A stretch of 64,000 nucleotides of DNA from Dirofilaria immitis (lineage: Eukaryota > Nematoda > Chromadorea > Rhabditida > Onchocercidae): the NCBI GenBank assembly GCA_024305405.1, contig JAKNDB010000068.1:10773501-10837500 (forward strand). The letters are read 5' to 3'. A model generated the notes under the pieces. That model was not told where the DNA came from. It made no database searches and was given only the letters and a program-made list of their open reading frames with translations. The position numbers and the translations under genes were made by a program. Shown here piece after piece: positions 50,459-62,625 of this stretch (its first letter is position 1; each line of letters starts with the position of its first letter).

Positions 50459-53400
50459 TGCTTAACTGAAAGAATAAAAGCATTGTATTGAAATATATTT
50501 TTCAAGTTATTCTTTTACTTTCACTAATAATCATTTTTTTCTCTTAAAAAATTCTGAAAATTTCTGTTAAAATGGATGATGAATTAAATTTATTATTACT
50601 TCCTTTTTTGTCGTCTTATTTTTCTCAAATTCTAATAATTTCATTATCCAATTCTTGATCTTTTCTGTTGAATATTATTAAATATTCAACAAAATTATAA
50701 ATTAATAAGTTTTCAGGAGATAAAAGAAAACGAAGAACAGATATGAAGGTTAAGCCAAGAAAAGGCATAATTGCAATTAACTAACCTTATAATTAAGTAA
50801 TTTAAGAGCAATTAAAGCATATGATTGTATATCTATTAACTATTCCTTATTCTATTTTAATTGTTTTCAAATTGCTAAATTGATGTAGCAAGTCGCACAT
50901 TACAATTAAATATGTCGTTCAGACTGATAAGACATTTCAGTTTGGATGCAAAATGAGTATGATGATTATCATGAAATGCCCTTTTCCTCTTATCTTTCTC
51001 ATTATGATTTTTCGCCAAAGGTGTTTCCCATTCACTAATATGAAACTTTTCTATGAATAAACTGGTTTAGCATCATTCAGAAGCCTTTTCTTATCATAAA
51101 TCTCATCGACAATATTTCTAGGTAGACATGTGCCATCAAAACAATAGAACGAGAAAATGAGTACAATTAATATTATTTGTTGAGGAGAAAGACTGATATT
51201 GATTGACGTAACAAAAATTCGATTTCAATTATTTGCTAATTTCATAAAAATCAAAATAACATGATAGGATATCAGATGATAAAGAATAGTCCATAGAATA
51301 TGAAGTTTGACATAAGTCATCAAAATTCTGCAATATTATTTTTGATGAACAATAATTTCTAAAATTTTTAAAATGTTTTTCATCATATCATTCTCATAGC
51401 AACAATAATTAGCTATCTAATAACATTTATATTGAGAGCAAAACGATTTTAAAAATCCAAATGAAAATTAAAACAATCAAAGGTTTAGAGAAATTTTTTA
51501 AACTTTCATGATATATCAGCAGTATTTATTTATTTCTCATATCATATTTTTTTTTGAAAAAAATTTTGTTGTAATTTGGATAAGATAAAATAATCAACAA
51601 AAAAGTCATTTCGATTATGTTTTGTTGGATCGATCATAAAAATGATGGAAATATTTTATAAAAATAAAAATGAAGATTTATAAACTCATGGAAATTATGC
51701 ATATTCACTGAGAAATAAAATGGAATTTTGATCCTAATTGGGAATAAACAACGGCAATCTTTCACTAAATTCCTTCCAATACTGCTGTATATCATCATCA
51801 GTTTTATCTAACAATTTCCTTAAATTTCAAAATACTTATTGAAAGTTTAAGTGTATTTACTCAACTACGATTGACTTATAGTATATCACTATCAGTGGAC
51901 TGAAGTTGAATTTCAAAATTTCCCGAGTGTATGGATAGTTTCTACTCTAAGTTGCTTTGGAATTTTAGACTTCAGGTACTTCAGGTTATTGTCTTTATTA
52001 CTTGCTTGGCTAAGAGATTGAATTTCACTAGACATCTGACAACCAACAAGCCTTGATCAACTAATATAAACATTATTGATCCGAATATCAGTTAGATATT
52101 TTTATACTTTTGATATAAGAATAATTGTCAGCAGGACAGTTTACATCAGTTTCATCTAATAACTGTATTGAATATTTTTAAGTCAAAATTTGCATGATAA
52201 GACCTATTAATTTGAACTATTAATAATTCAGATTATCGATTATCTGCTAACATGCAACATTTTCTTCTGTCAATTTTTCGTTAACTTTTTGAGATGCACT
52301 TCATTTCCGCAGTATTTCAATATTAGCCAATTTTCATCATTCCCGAAATGACTATGCTGACTCATATTTAATCTATCTAGTATAGTATTTAACTTCAGAG
52401 GAATGAGTAGTAAACTGAGGCGAAACAAAAATTCATCGAGCAAATGCATCAGATAATATATGTGGCTAATCTGATATAAATTTTTATCGCTATGAGAGAA
52501 AAGAAACATTAAAATTGGATGGTTTCTATCATTCCAATTAATGTAAGTACTTTTCAGTATTTTGAGATATAAGTATAAAATTAAAAAAAAAAAAACACCG
52601 AAAATTGAATACTTTACTATCATATTTTCAAGAATTTTAATTTTTGAAAAAAATTAAAAAATTTTTCATTAATATTTACATTTCATTCAATTTCTTTTAA
52701 AAATAAGTGAAGATTGAGCTTCAATTTTCTAGTAAATTGTAAATTAAATTATTTGCAGCAAAGGAATTATGAACGTAATTGGCAAAGTCATTGTTTTAAG
52801 AGCTTCAATAACTTAGGTAAGATGTTTATTTCAAATTTGTTCTAACATTTTTTCCAGTGAATATTTCAAATTCGTTTTAATATTTTAAACATTAATAATT
52901 AAATTATAAGATTAAAACTAGTTAATTTAGCGGATACTATAATAACCTCCGATTATCATGAACTAGGGAGAATTGTTAAAAACAAATTTAATTTTCTTCA
53001 ATTTTTTAGGCTTTATTTTATAAAATTCCAACTGGGAATTAAATTTACTACTGATATTATCTTTTTTCCTATGTTATAGGACATGAATTTTATAAGGAAA
53101 TGAAAAAAAGGAAACATATGAGATGATAAAAATGTCTGAAAAAGGTAAGCTTTAAAAAGATTGATTTCAATGTTTCATTCGGACTTCTTCATTTTCATAT
53201 GGATAAGATGTTTGATATTTGCAGGGCTTCTGAAGTCTTCTAAGCATCGATATTGATGCAGTTGTAATGAAATCGAATTTTGATATTGCAGAAGTGATCC
53301 TATCGATTATTGTTTATACTTCTATAGTAATTTCAACCAATAATCGGCCTATTGTTTAACATAGCAAATTTGCAAAATATCTTACAAACAAATATGTTTT

Positions 53401-53760
53401 GTTGCAGCGACGATTCACAATTGTAATCATCAAATCGATAATAATCTGCAAGTTCAACAGCAGCCGATCGAAGAAAAAAAAGCGGAATTCTGGTTCATAT
53501 TCGCTGCGAATGATAGGAGAAACAAAGAATATATTTTTTTCGTAGCTACAAGAAACTTTAATGAGTAATATCGAGATTCCTTCTGATGCCGTTATCATCT
53601 CTGCTTATAAATAATTATAACCTAAAGTATTGTTGTAAATACAAATTAATTGAATGATTTCACTATTAGGAAGAAAGTTCGCTCTGAAAAGTAAATATAT
53701 TTTTCTGTTTTAGAAGATTTAAAATGATTATGCTTCTAATACGATCGTTTTTCTCTTTCC

Positions 53761-53836
53761 CATATTTCACGTATAACGTAATTGTATGTCGGATATACCA
53801 TATTTTACATATAACATGATTGTATGTAGGATATAT
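53761..53836. repeat. Diverged 37-38 bp tandem duplication
   Basis: CATATTTCACGTATAACGTA.. and CATATTTTACATATAACATG.. each continue with ATTGTATGT and end GGATATA. Several transitions separate the copies, so this one is older than the 47.7-kb duplication. Confidence 0.8.
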
Positions 53837-56800
53837 GATTCGTACATAAACATATTGGGAGAAGCATACGATGCCTCTCTTCCATTAAACCATTTTATAG
53901 GCAAGAAATAACGCATCAAATGCTTAAAATACTATTAATCGTTAGAGAAGAATTAAAAAGAAAAATTTTAAATAATTCTCTTCACTGTTATTGGGAAAAA
54001 CAAATTTTAGAAATCGAAGAAGGCATTAACTAACTTAATTCGACTACAACCAACCACCAATTTGGTAAAAGCAATAAAACTTGAAGATCTATTTTTAAGA
54101 AAAAGAATTTATAGCAAAATTTATTGCAAATAGGTAAGAGAAGAAAGAAAATTAGATGCGAATGAAAGATGATTGATAATAATACAATTAAAAGAGAACT
54201 GGGATAGATAAAGGAAATTGATTTTTTTTTTTAAATTCAGATTTAGCATACAAAAATGAAGTCAAACGAATCTTAATTTTCAGAATATCCAACTAATAAT
54301 ATAATATCGTGTCGATAAATTCTCTTTCATCTAAATTAACTGATAATGATGAACATAATCTGAAAAAAAATTTGGGGAAGAGAAGAAACCTTAATTTTTA
54401 AAAACAAACTGTTCATGAATAAATATTCTGAATAGGAGAAGAAAGAAAAACAAAAATTAGAGGAGGCTATAGTAAAAGTGAAATATCAGCAAGTTGGGCA
54501 GAATTTGTAAATGCTATATTTGTATCAAACTTTTCATCATCTTTTTTATTGCATAAATTAACATTATAAATTTTTTCTAAAATGATTTTGCCATAAGATG
54601 TACATTATTTTCTAGGAAAATAATGAAGAAGAAAAGACAAAAGGAAAAAGAGTGAAAGAATAATTAAAGAAATATATGAAACTTTCAGGAATATATTTCG
54701 ATATTAGTCATATTTTTATTTATTTATAAAGAGACAAAAAAATCGAAATGCTTTACAATTACGTATTATTATTATTCAAATTTAAATTTATTAATGTACG
54801 AACATTATTATTGCTTTTGATTAGGAAAAATTTTCATAAACAAACGAATATTTGCATTACGTGAACGAATCGTAAACTAATCGCTAATTGCTTATAAAAA
54901 AATTCTGAAAGAAAATTGTCACCAAAGTAAGACAAAGAAAAGTGAGAGCATCATTACAAGTCTATTCTAATAATCAGTATGAAAGGGGCCTTATTCTAAT
55001 CAGTATAAAAGAGAGAAAGAAACTTTCAATTTCATTGATTATCCCTGAAAATTTGAAGTCGAGCAAACGGACTATATTTTAAATTGAGCGATTATTTTAT
55101 AATAGTTGCTCATATCGGAGAAAAGTGAAAAAATAAGAGAATATAAGATAGATATTAAAACATTTCTTTTTTTTGCGTTCTATACATTTTCGTTTAGAGT
55201 TATTCCACGCAAAAAGGAATGACGCATCCCTCTTTTCGTTTCAAAAATAAATAAGTCGAAGCAATTTATGCTAATGGGATCTTCCTTTCCAATTCTATAT
55301 CATATATGTTATCAACCAATATCATTATTTGATTAAAATTTCTAATTTTCAAAACAAATTGATTTCTACTTGAAACATATGCATTACAATAATATCTTGT
55401 CATTCCTCTATTAATTAACTAACAAAGTTATCTGCAATAGTTAATCATCATAATAATTTAAGCATTTTATTGTATTAAAATGCGCATTTTGTCGCAGAAT
55501 TGCCAGTGGCTAAATAATGCAATCAATAATAAAAAGTTTAAATTAAATTTTGTTGTCAAAGTTCGATGAGTCCCAATTAAGTGATCAGCAAACAAATCAA
55601 AATTAGCAAATCAGAATGAATCGAGTCAGATTAGATGGAAATGTTATCGGAAAAACCAAAATAATTTAATCATGTCCAAGTGACAGAAGTGTTTGCATTG
55701 TGGAAATTTCTTCTATTTGAATCATTTTCCAATTTGTTTGTAAATTTTTCCAGCTTGGATTTTAATTGTCATGACCATCTTGTAAATTTATAACGTTTAG
55801 CGAATTTAACGACGAACGTGAACCCCAAGAGCTAAGTTTACATTCAAATGTAAAGAAGCAATTCCTTTATTCACACATCTATCTTTTTCGTATGCAATAG
55901 GATTGAATCACAATGTGTCTTTGTAAACCAACCAATATGCAAATATTCGGGATTGCACAGGCGCCACTCCTTCCAATTCATTTCCATATCTTTTTTTTTT
56001 TGCCGTTTAATATGATTATTGGGGATTCTTTCTGTGATTATTTGTTAAAGCATTGGTTTATTCGATTTCTAAGATAATTATATCTGTCATATTATCTTAT
56101 AATATCTACTGATGTTAAATTCCTTGTTAATCGATAAATTATTTATCTGTAACTCTCGACAATGAAGGACTCTACTGTCTTCAAATAAAATTAAAATAAT
56201 TCCACAATATATGTAATCGAATCATATAATTGTTTCATTGATATTTTCATTATCTTAACGAATAAACCATTAAGTAAAGAATTAATTAAAATATGCATAC
56301 ATTAAGTACTGAGATAATTGCTCCACAGGATACTATAGCTGAAATATTGAACTTATTTTATGATATAATCAATGAGAAACATATGTTTGAGCGAAAGGAG
56401 ATGTCAAATCAAGTCGGCGGTTTGAAATTCAAAACATTTTTTTATTATTAAGAATTAAGCAGTTTCTTTCTTTTATTACCTATCAAATATAGATAATGGT
56501 ATGATTTGCAGTAATAGATAACACATGGCGATAGTCTTGTCTATAATTTTCTCAATACTTCACTAAAAATTACTAAATGTAAGTTAAAAGTACAAATCCA
56601 TCCAAATAAATAAAAATTGCAGTTTTAAAAATTGAGAATTGCAAAAAATTTCGAGATTAGAAGAAGCTGATTTTCTTGAATTAGTGAAATAAGTGAAAGA
56701 CTACAATTCTGTTTATCTGTAGTGATTGATTTTTATGTTGGTGAATGGAAATGCTAGCTGTTGAAGTCGAATGCAACTTTTTGAAAAAGTAAGAATTTCA

Positions 56801-57497
56801 AAAGACGATGAAGTAGATATGAGATTTAAGTGATACTGTTAGCAGGGCGGATAACATATGGCTATACGAGAATGATATATTTCAAAAGGCTAATACATTG
56901 AATCATATTGTAATGAAGAACGAATTTTTCATCCGAAATTTAGCCCATTCTTTTATTTATATATTGTGTTGAATTTGGCTATTGTATTTATAAATATTTA
57001 TGTTATTTCATTGCTGATTTGTTGCTTGGGGTTTTTTCTACTAATGATTTGCTGTTTACTTTGTGATTGTTTCAAATTAAAAATGTGATGTCAGAACAAA
57101 AAATTCGAGATAAAATAATTTTGGATGATTTTTAATGTGACTTCCATGGAGTTCATGATATTGTGAACACATTTGGCCTAATCTGAAATAATTGTAAAAT
57201 AAATATAACAAAAAGTTAGACAACAAATATGCTTATGAGCGTATAGTGCAATTGTAGTTCAAGAATCTTGCAAAAAAGTGAAATTTTTGAAGAGTAGTGA
57301 TCGATTATTATTAAAATTGATAATTTACGAAGCCGAAGCTAATCCATTCGCAAGAACTTTATCCTATGGTCATTCCGCATTTGATGCAAATTAGAAAAGT
57401 GAAGAAACAAACAATAAAAGAATAATTTTTCTTTTTTGAGGTATTATCTTCTTTTATCCTATTCGATAATAACAACTAATTCCTCGATAGATTTGGT

Positions 57498-57577
57498 GAT
57501 AACAGGAGTGTGAGTGCGACAACCAATTATGATCAACTCAGTGAGTTAGTTATTGCCGTTGTCGCATTCATATTATC
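57498..57577 (+). ncRNA. Strong 80-nt hairpin, microRNA-precursor-like
   Basis: Outer arms GATAA/TTATC enclose a 15-bp helix (TGTGAGTGCGACAAC pairing with GTTGTCGCATTCATA, including G-U pairs). Then come a few mismatches, a further helix, and AACTC/GAGTT closing on a three-base turn (57540-57542). The hairpin lies in a locally GC-richer island. It is not a recognised miRNA family member by seed. An inverted-repeat relic is the alternative. Confidence 0.4.
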
Positions 57578-58740
57578 GAACTGAGAAAGCACTTCCTAAT
57601 GCCAAACTCGGAAAAAGAATATGATCGCTAGTATCTTGTCGCTATTAAATATGGATTATTATTACATTTGAAAAGCAAGTTGAGCAAATTAGTGAGAAGT
57701 ACCGAGAACTAAAAACTCAAAATCGTCATTGATTAACGAAAGGGCCCAAATATTTCACGACAAATGACAACCTCAATACTTTCTGAGTTATGAAGTTTTT
57801 ATGGTCCTCCCATATTTATCTGATCTCTTACTAATCAACTATCATTATTTCTTCAGTCATTTCAACAGTCTTCTGCAAGGAAATGTCTCGTTAAGCGACG
57901 AGAAACAAAAAAATGCTTTCAGAAGTTTGCGAATCATAAGGAACAAATTTCTACGCCTTAGAGATAAACAAAACTTATTTATATTGATTAAAATACTGCA
58001 TTTTATAGCATGTGTTGCTTTTAATAATTTAAAATTTATAGTCAGAAATCGCAGTTATTTTTGCATTAATTAGTATTCATGAGAACTCAAAAGAAGAGAA
58101 ATACCAATTACATTAGGTTAAACAAACAAAAGAAAGTAAACATAACTTTTAATTTTCCAGTCATAAAATTCACCAAAAGGTTGAAGAGAAATAAGAAGAA
58201 ATAGATCATTATCAAAAATAAAATGTAATGATATCGAAGATAGCATTGATACTTCTCGAGCGTTTAGTGAGTTGAAAAATTCATCCTCACAAGGACACAA
58301 ATAAAGTACGTTTCAAGAGCCAGAAAGACAAAACTGGAGCAAGAAATTTGTTTGTCCGCGACAGTCTATTCAAAAAAGAAGTGCGAATAGGTAAATATTT
58401 CCCTTCTCCTTTTCTTCTAACATCAAGAGGAGTATCAAAACTCATTTATGTGTATTAAAATCAATTTCTCAAACTTTTCCACTAGGATTCCCAGTTATTG
58501 TTTCGGTGCTGTCATTCATTTAATTTGAAATGCTTTTGTGTTATAACATCAAAACGCTGGTTTCGGACCGAATGTTAAGCTACGGTTGTTTTATTGAGAA
58601 ATATCTGGTAGTCTTATGTGGACTTAAAAACGAAAGTTTTTGTTTCTAAGAATATGATGAGGTTGGCATGGGTTTATTTGTTGGTGGGTTCTGAGAGAAA
58701 TAAATTTTGCTGGATTTCACCATTACGATGGTAACAAAAC
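57578..58740. other. Upstream region of rab-18
   Basis: Contains short coding-like runs on plus (about 57664-57730, reading EKQVEQISEKYREL; 57885-57985; and 58305-58395, ending at a GTAAAT donor). None is assignable. It could hold the outron and promoter of rab-18 or a decayed element. Confidence 0.35.
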
Positions 58741-58753
58741 TATATTCCAGGAA
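58741..58753 (+). promoter_or_regulatory. Probable SL trans-splice acceptor of rab-18
   Basis: TATATTCCAG ends at 58750, leaving only GAA before the ATG at 58754. With no exon upstream that fits, an acceptor 3 nt from the start codon is the usual picture of spliced-leader addition in nematodes. Confidence 0.6.
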
Positions 58754-61142
58754 ATGGCTGACGAAGGTGCAGCAATTACAACATTGAAAATTTTAATTAT
58801 CGGTGAAAGTGGTGTCGGCAAATCGAGGTTAATATTGATTGATTTTAATGTATATCAAATTATAAAAAGTATGTGAGTTAGTATAAATAATATCAAACAT
58901 GTAAGGGAGTAAGCACGAGTAATCAGATTAAGCGTCACTGTGAGGAATGAATTACGTAATTAGTGGTGAATCATTGAGGATTATATCGTAAATAAGACTA
59001 TTATGTATTATAATATTCTTTTAGAAATAATGGTTTCATTGAACTAATGAAATAGTTCATATCTTGATACGAAAATAAATTGTATGTTTGAACTGAAAAT
59101 TTTATTATTCAAAAGAAAATTTATGAAATCTGCGGAATTTTGTGACAACTGAAATTTATTTCAGCCTGATGTTGAGGTTTGTGGATGACACATTTGATCC
59201 GGAAATTGCTGCTACGATTGGTTGGTTTTCATCATTTTCTGTTGTGGAAGAAGGAATATACATTTTTAGTTATTGATAAAATTTGATTAATGTTTATGTT
59301 AAGGAGTTGATTTTCGAGTTACATCAATGATTGTCGATAACAATCGGGTGAAATTAGCTATTTGGGCAAGTTTTTTTGATTTTCTTCGTCGTAATGATAT
59401 ATTTATCTTATTCATTATTGCAAAATAATCATATATTTTTCTTCCAGATGAAGCTCATACCTTGTCAATTATATCTTTAATAGGAATTATATGTCATTCG
59501 TTTGAAGTATCTAAACTTATTACGACGAACACATACAAGAAACTTGTAGCTCTTTCGAGATTTTTATATTTCCCGAGATATTTCATTACTTTCTAATAGT
59601 TGGTGTTATTGCGTTAATGTATCAATAGGTCTGTTTTGTCACACAGTGCGAATAATAATAATTCAGAAATTATTTTTCAAGAATTTTACGGTCCGCATGT
59701 CGAATGCATATACTGACTTTTTAAGGACACAGCTGGGCAAGAACGATTTCGTACTTTAACGCCAAGTTATTACAGGGAGCACAAGGAGTAATATGCGGTA
59801 AGTATTCAATGATCTTTATTTTTTCCTGGATATTTATATGATAAGAGTTGGATTAATTGAAGTTATTTCGACTGAGTGATAATGCTGCTCGTGCAACTTA
59901 TAATTTTCCCCTATGGCTGATATTCTTCACTTTGCCGAAGTTATGAATATCGTTTTCATATGTTTTTTCGGTCTTCCCGCTGAGTTTCCTTATAAGTTTA
60001 GTTTGCTTTTGGATGACATTGTATTAAATATATTTTTTTGGCATATTTTTATTTTTCAGTATACGATGTATCAAATCGTCAAACATTTGAACGACTTAGC
60101 CATTGGATGAATGAAGTAGACACGTATTCTACCAAAACGGATGCTGTGAAAATGCTGATTGGGAATAAAATTGATATAGTAATTTTTTAACAAGAAACTA
60201 TAAATATGTCTAACCAAAGAATCGGGCCAATATACTGAATATGTAATAGTTTTATAGTCCAGTAGAGAAGTTACTCGAGAGGAAGGATTAGAATTCGCGA
60301 AAAAGTACCGTATGTTATTTATTGAAGCAAGTGCTAAAACTCGTGAAGGTGTGCAGTGCGCATTTGAGGAACTTATTGAAAAGGTTTGTATTCACTGTTT
60401 TCCATAGTTTTTGTTTTTCCTTATAAAATAAGCTAAAATTATGAGTATTAATCCATTTCATATCTATTTATGATGTAATCATACTAAGAATTATATTAGA
60501 GCTAGAATTGACATATATTGGATTTCTAAATGATACATTCATTATGGATGTTAATTCATTTATTCCTGCTTCTACGTAAGGTAGTTAAAATAGTAGCAAA
60601 AACCAAAAACAACGAGAAAAAACAGAAAGCAAAAATGACCTTTCTCCTAAGCTCTGCAAAGTGCTCATAAAATGAAGTATATTCGTTTGGGTTTTTATTC
60701 ATGCTCCATTATAGCACAATAACACTCTATCTAACATCCTTAGTGAGAAGGCCCATTCGTTATCATACCATGCTGCAACCCTACATATATCACCTGTGAC
60801 ATATGTACCAGCTAAGTCTACAATTGCACTGTAGGGGCTATGTACAAAGTCTATTGAAACTAAAGGTTCCTCGCAAAATATTGTTTTTAATGCCAGTGAT
60901 GTGAACTAGCCAATGCTGATCTTGTGATGGCTTAATTCTTTGAGTTATCGAGAAGCGAACTGAGGCATGAAACTTGTATAGAGACAATAGGAAATCATAT
61001 TTTTCATATTTATAATTCAAGATCCACGGCAGTATTTCCTATTTTTTAGATTTTACAAACACCCGGACTCTGGGATAGCGATCGATCGGCTTTTGCTCTT
61101 GGTACCGGTGTAGACCAGACTGCTGGTAATTGTACATGTTGA
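58754..61142 (+). CDS. rab-18: Rab18 small GTPase
   Basis: Rab GTPase of ER and lipid-droplet membranes. Exons: 58754-58827, 59165-59220, 59304-59365, 59726-59797, 60060-60178, 60258-60383, 61050-61142. Motifs in order: P-loop GESGVGKSS, switch [27 protein letters not shown], guanine-specificity [21 protein letters not shown], and [11 protein letters not shown], a Rab18 hallmark. The C terminus ends CTC, a di-cysteine geranylgeranylation site. One G is missing from the GGG at 59775-59777 (YYRGAQG block); with it restored the ORF is exactly 200 codons plus stop. The intron after 59365 uses a GC donor in strong context (TGG|GCAAGT). The hypervariable tail is a little shorter than in vertebrate Rab18. 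The last intron (60384-61049) holds a bacterial gapdh remnant on the opposite strand. Confidence 0.95.
60699..60869 (-). pseudogene. gap: Bacterial-type GAPDH 3' fragment in a rab-18 intron (candidate Wolbachia insertion)
   Basis: The minus-strand frame is intact for 56 codons to TGA (60699-60701): [20 protein letters not shown], then [20 protein letters not shown] and FSLRMLD. This is the C-terminal end of glyceraldehyde-3-phosphate dehydrogenase, including the WYDNEW block. Animal enzymes have SWYDNE-x-GYSNRVVDL here, so [15 protein letters not shown] points to a bacterial, alphaproteobacterial-like source. Upstream (60870 to about 61000) the similarity decays with frameshifts. The catalytic Cys and NAD domains are absent, so it cannot make an enzyme. 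The Wolbachia origin is inference from the host type. Confidence 0.72.
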
Positions 61143-61900
61143 TGTATAAATGGATTCGGATTATTTCATTATCGTGCCTGAATGAAGTGATAATTACAAT
61201 TATACATCCAATCTGATCTTGATTCAGACATGATGTTTTCTTAAATCAAGATCATCAGAAAAGAATAGCCATGATTCAGTTTTTTTATTGTTGTATACTT
61301 ATTTCATTTCGTGGCATCAGTTTTCGTGATTAATTTAAGGTCTTTTTTCTATTGCTGTTGTCAGTAGTGGTACAATGGCAGAGCGTTATTTTTGCATTTT
61401 ATTAGAAATGGTGCTTGCATCACATTTTAAAGCACATAGATATTCTGTAAACAATACAACTACAGTAGAGGTACTGTGAAGGTGATTTATTTACTCCATT
61501 TATTAAATCTGATAACCTAAGTCATAGCTAGATTATATATTATTTTCAGATAATCCTCCAATATCATAGTCTGGTAAGCAGTTGTACCATTTTCTGTCAT
61601 TTTCCCTCCTTATTAAAAAGCAAATGAATATGGTGAATTCGATATTGTTTGCTTATGTAGAATTTTATTTTTTTACTTAACTTTTCTTACCTGTAGATCA
61701 TAATTCTCATTGAGTTCTCTTAAAAAAATTTATTTGAAGTCTGGATTATAATATTAATGAATTTAAAACAATTTGCTATATTTTTTACTGTTATATACTA
61801 ATAAAAATAATTCATAATGTAATTTAATTTGATTGGTAGAAGTATTCCCGTTTGTTTTTTAATCCAGTCATCCGGCATTATCAAACGCAAGCAGATGTTA
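61143..61900. other. 3' flank of rab-18
   Basis: AT-rich with no exon recognised; includes the rab-18 3' UTR and polyadenylation region. Confidence 0.5.
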
Positions 61901-62116
61901 CATTTTATTCTATGGTTGTTTTAATAAGCCTCGCAAGCTGAATAGTACGAATTAGAAATAATTTAACAAATTTTTCATATAAGAAACGTGATGTATTACA
62001 TTTTACTCTGCATTTTATTCTATGGTTCGTTTTGATAAAATAAGTCTGCAAGCTGAATAGCACGAATTAGAAATAATTTAACAATAAATTTTTTCATATA
62101 AGAAACGTGATGTATT
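61901..62116. repeat. ~100-bp imperfect tandem duplication
   Basis: Copies at 61901-61997 and 62011-62116 share CATTTTATTCTATGGTT, GCAAGCTGAATAG, ACGAATTAGAAATAATTTAA and a TTTCATATAAGAAACGTGAT block, with small indels. A partial third start (ACATTTTACTCTG) links them. Confidence 0.85.
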
Positions 62117-62625
62117 CAAACTATGGATTTAAATTCGAAAATTAAGAAATATCTGGAAAATCTCTGCTTCTATATGTTAGATTATTCAAATTATTTCTGC
62201 TAAATGATTGATAAAATTGTTCGGATAGTCTGTTCAGTGCACCAATCAATCAGTATGCATGATGCAGACAGTTCATTTTAATTAAGTGCTATAAATGATT
62301 GAATTATTCGTGAGGGAAGTAGCTATGACTGTAATTTTGAGTTGCGTATCGATGGATGTAACGCCGAGTAGACTAGTATTTGTAAAATATTATTGCTATA
62401 AAGATTCCTAAGAATTTAACAATAACGAGAGATCACGATACAGCCAGCAATATTTAAGAGATATTGTTAATGATACGATTAATAAGGAATACTTCCCCAT
62501 ATTTTAGCTCAGTGATATATATCCTAAATACAATATAGAATAAGGCATATGGAGTCTAAAAATTTTTTATCTGTTACTCTGTAGTCGTAAATAAAGTTTA
62601 TTTTAACAGTTAGTATAAAAGTTAA

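Larger units (their letters stand above)
47115..57490. other. Long AT-rich region without recognised genes
   Basis: About 10 kb with repeats but no conserved family. Coding-like minus-strand runs occur near 51915-52045 (a 40-codon ORF starting MSSEIQSLSQASNKDNNLKY) and 52270-52623 (117 codons, largely hydrophobic at its start). They have no recognisable domain and no clean splice partners. Confidence 0.4.

Noticed and set aside
50236..50483. ORFs of Tyr-Ile repeats on both strands
   Set aside because: Translation of the TA microsatellite.
52270..52623. 117-codon minus-strand ORF
   Set aside because: The hydrophobic, Ile/Leu/Phe-rich start is expected from AT-rich DNA; no motif, splice partner or conserved residue recognised.
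57801..58073. 90-codon plus-strand ORF upstream of rab-18
   Set aside because: The middle part is coding-like, but no domain, no consistent neighbouring exon and no link to rab-18 could be shown.
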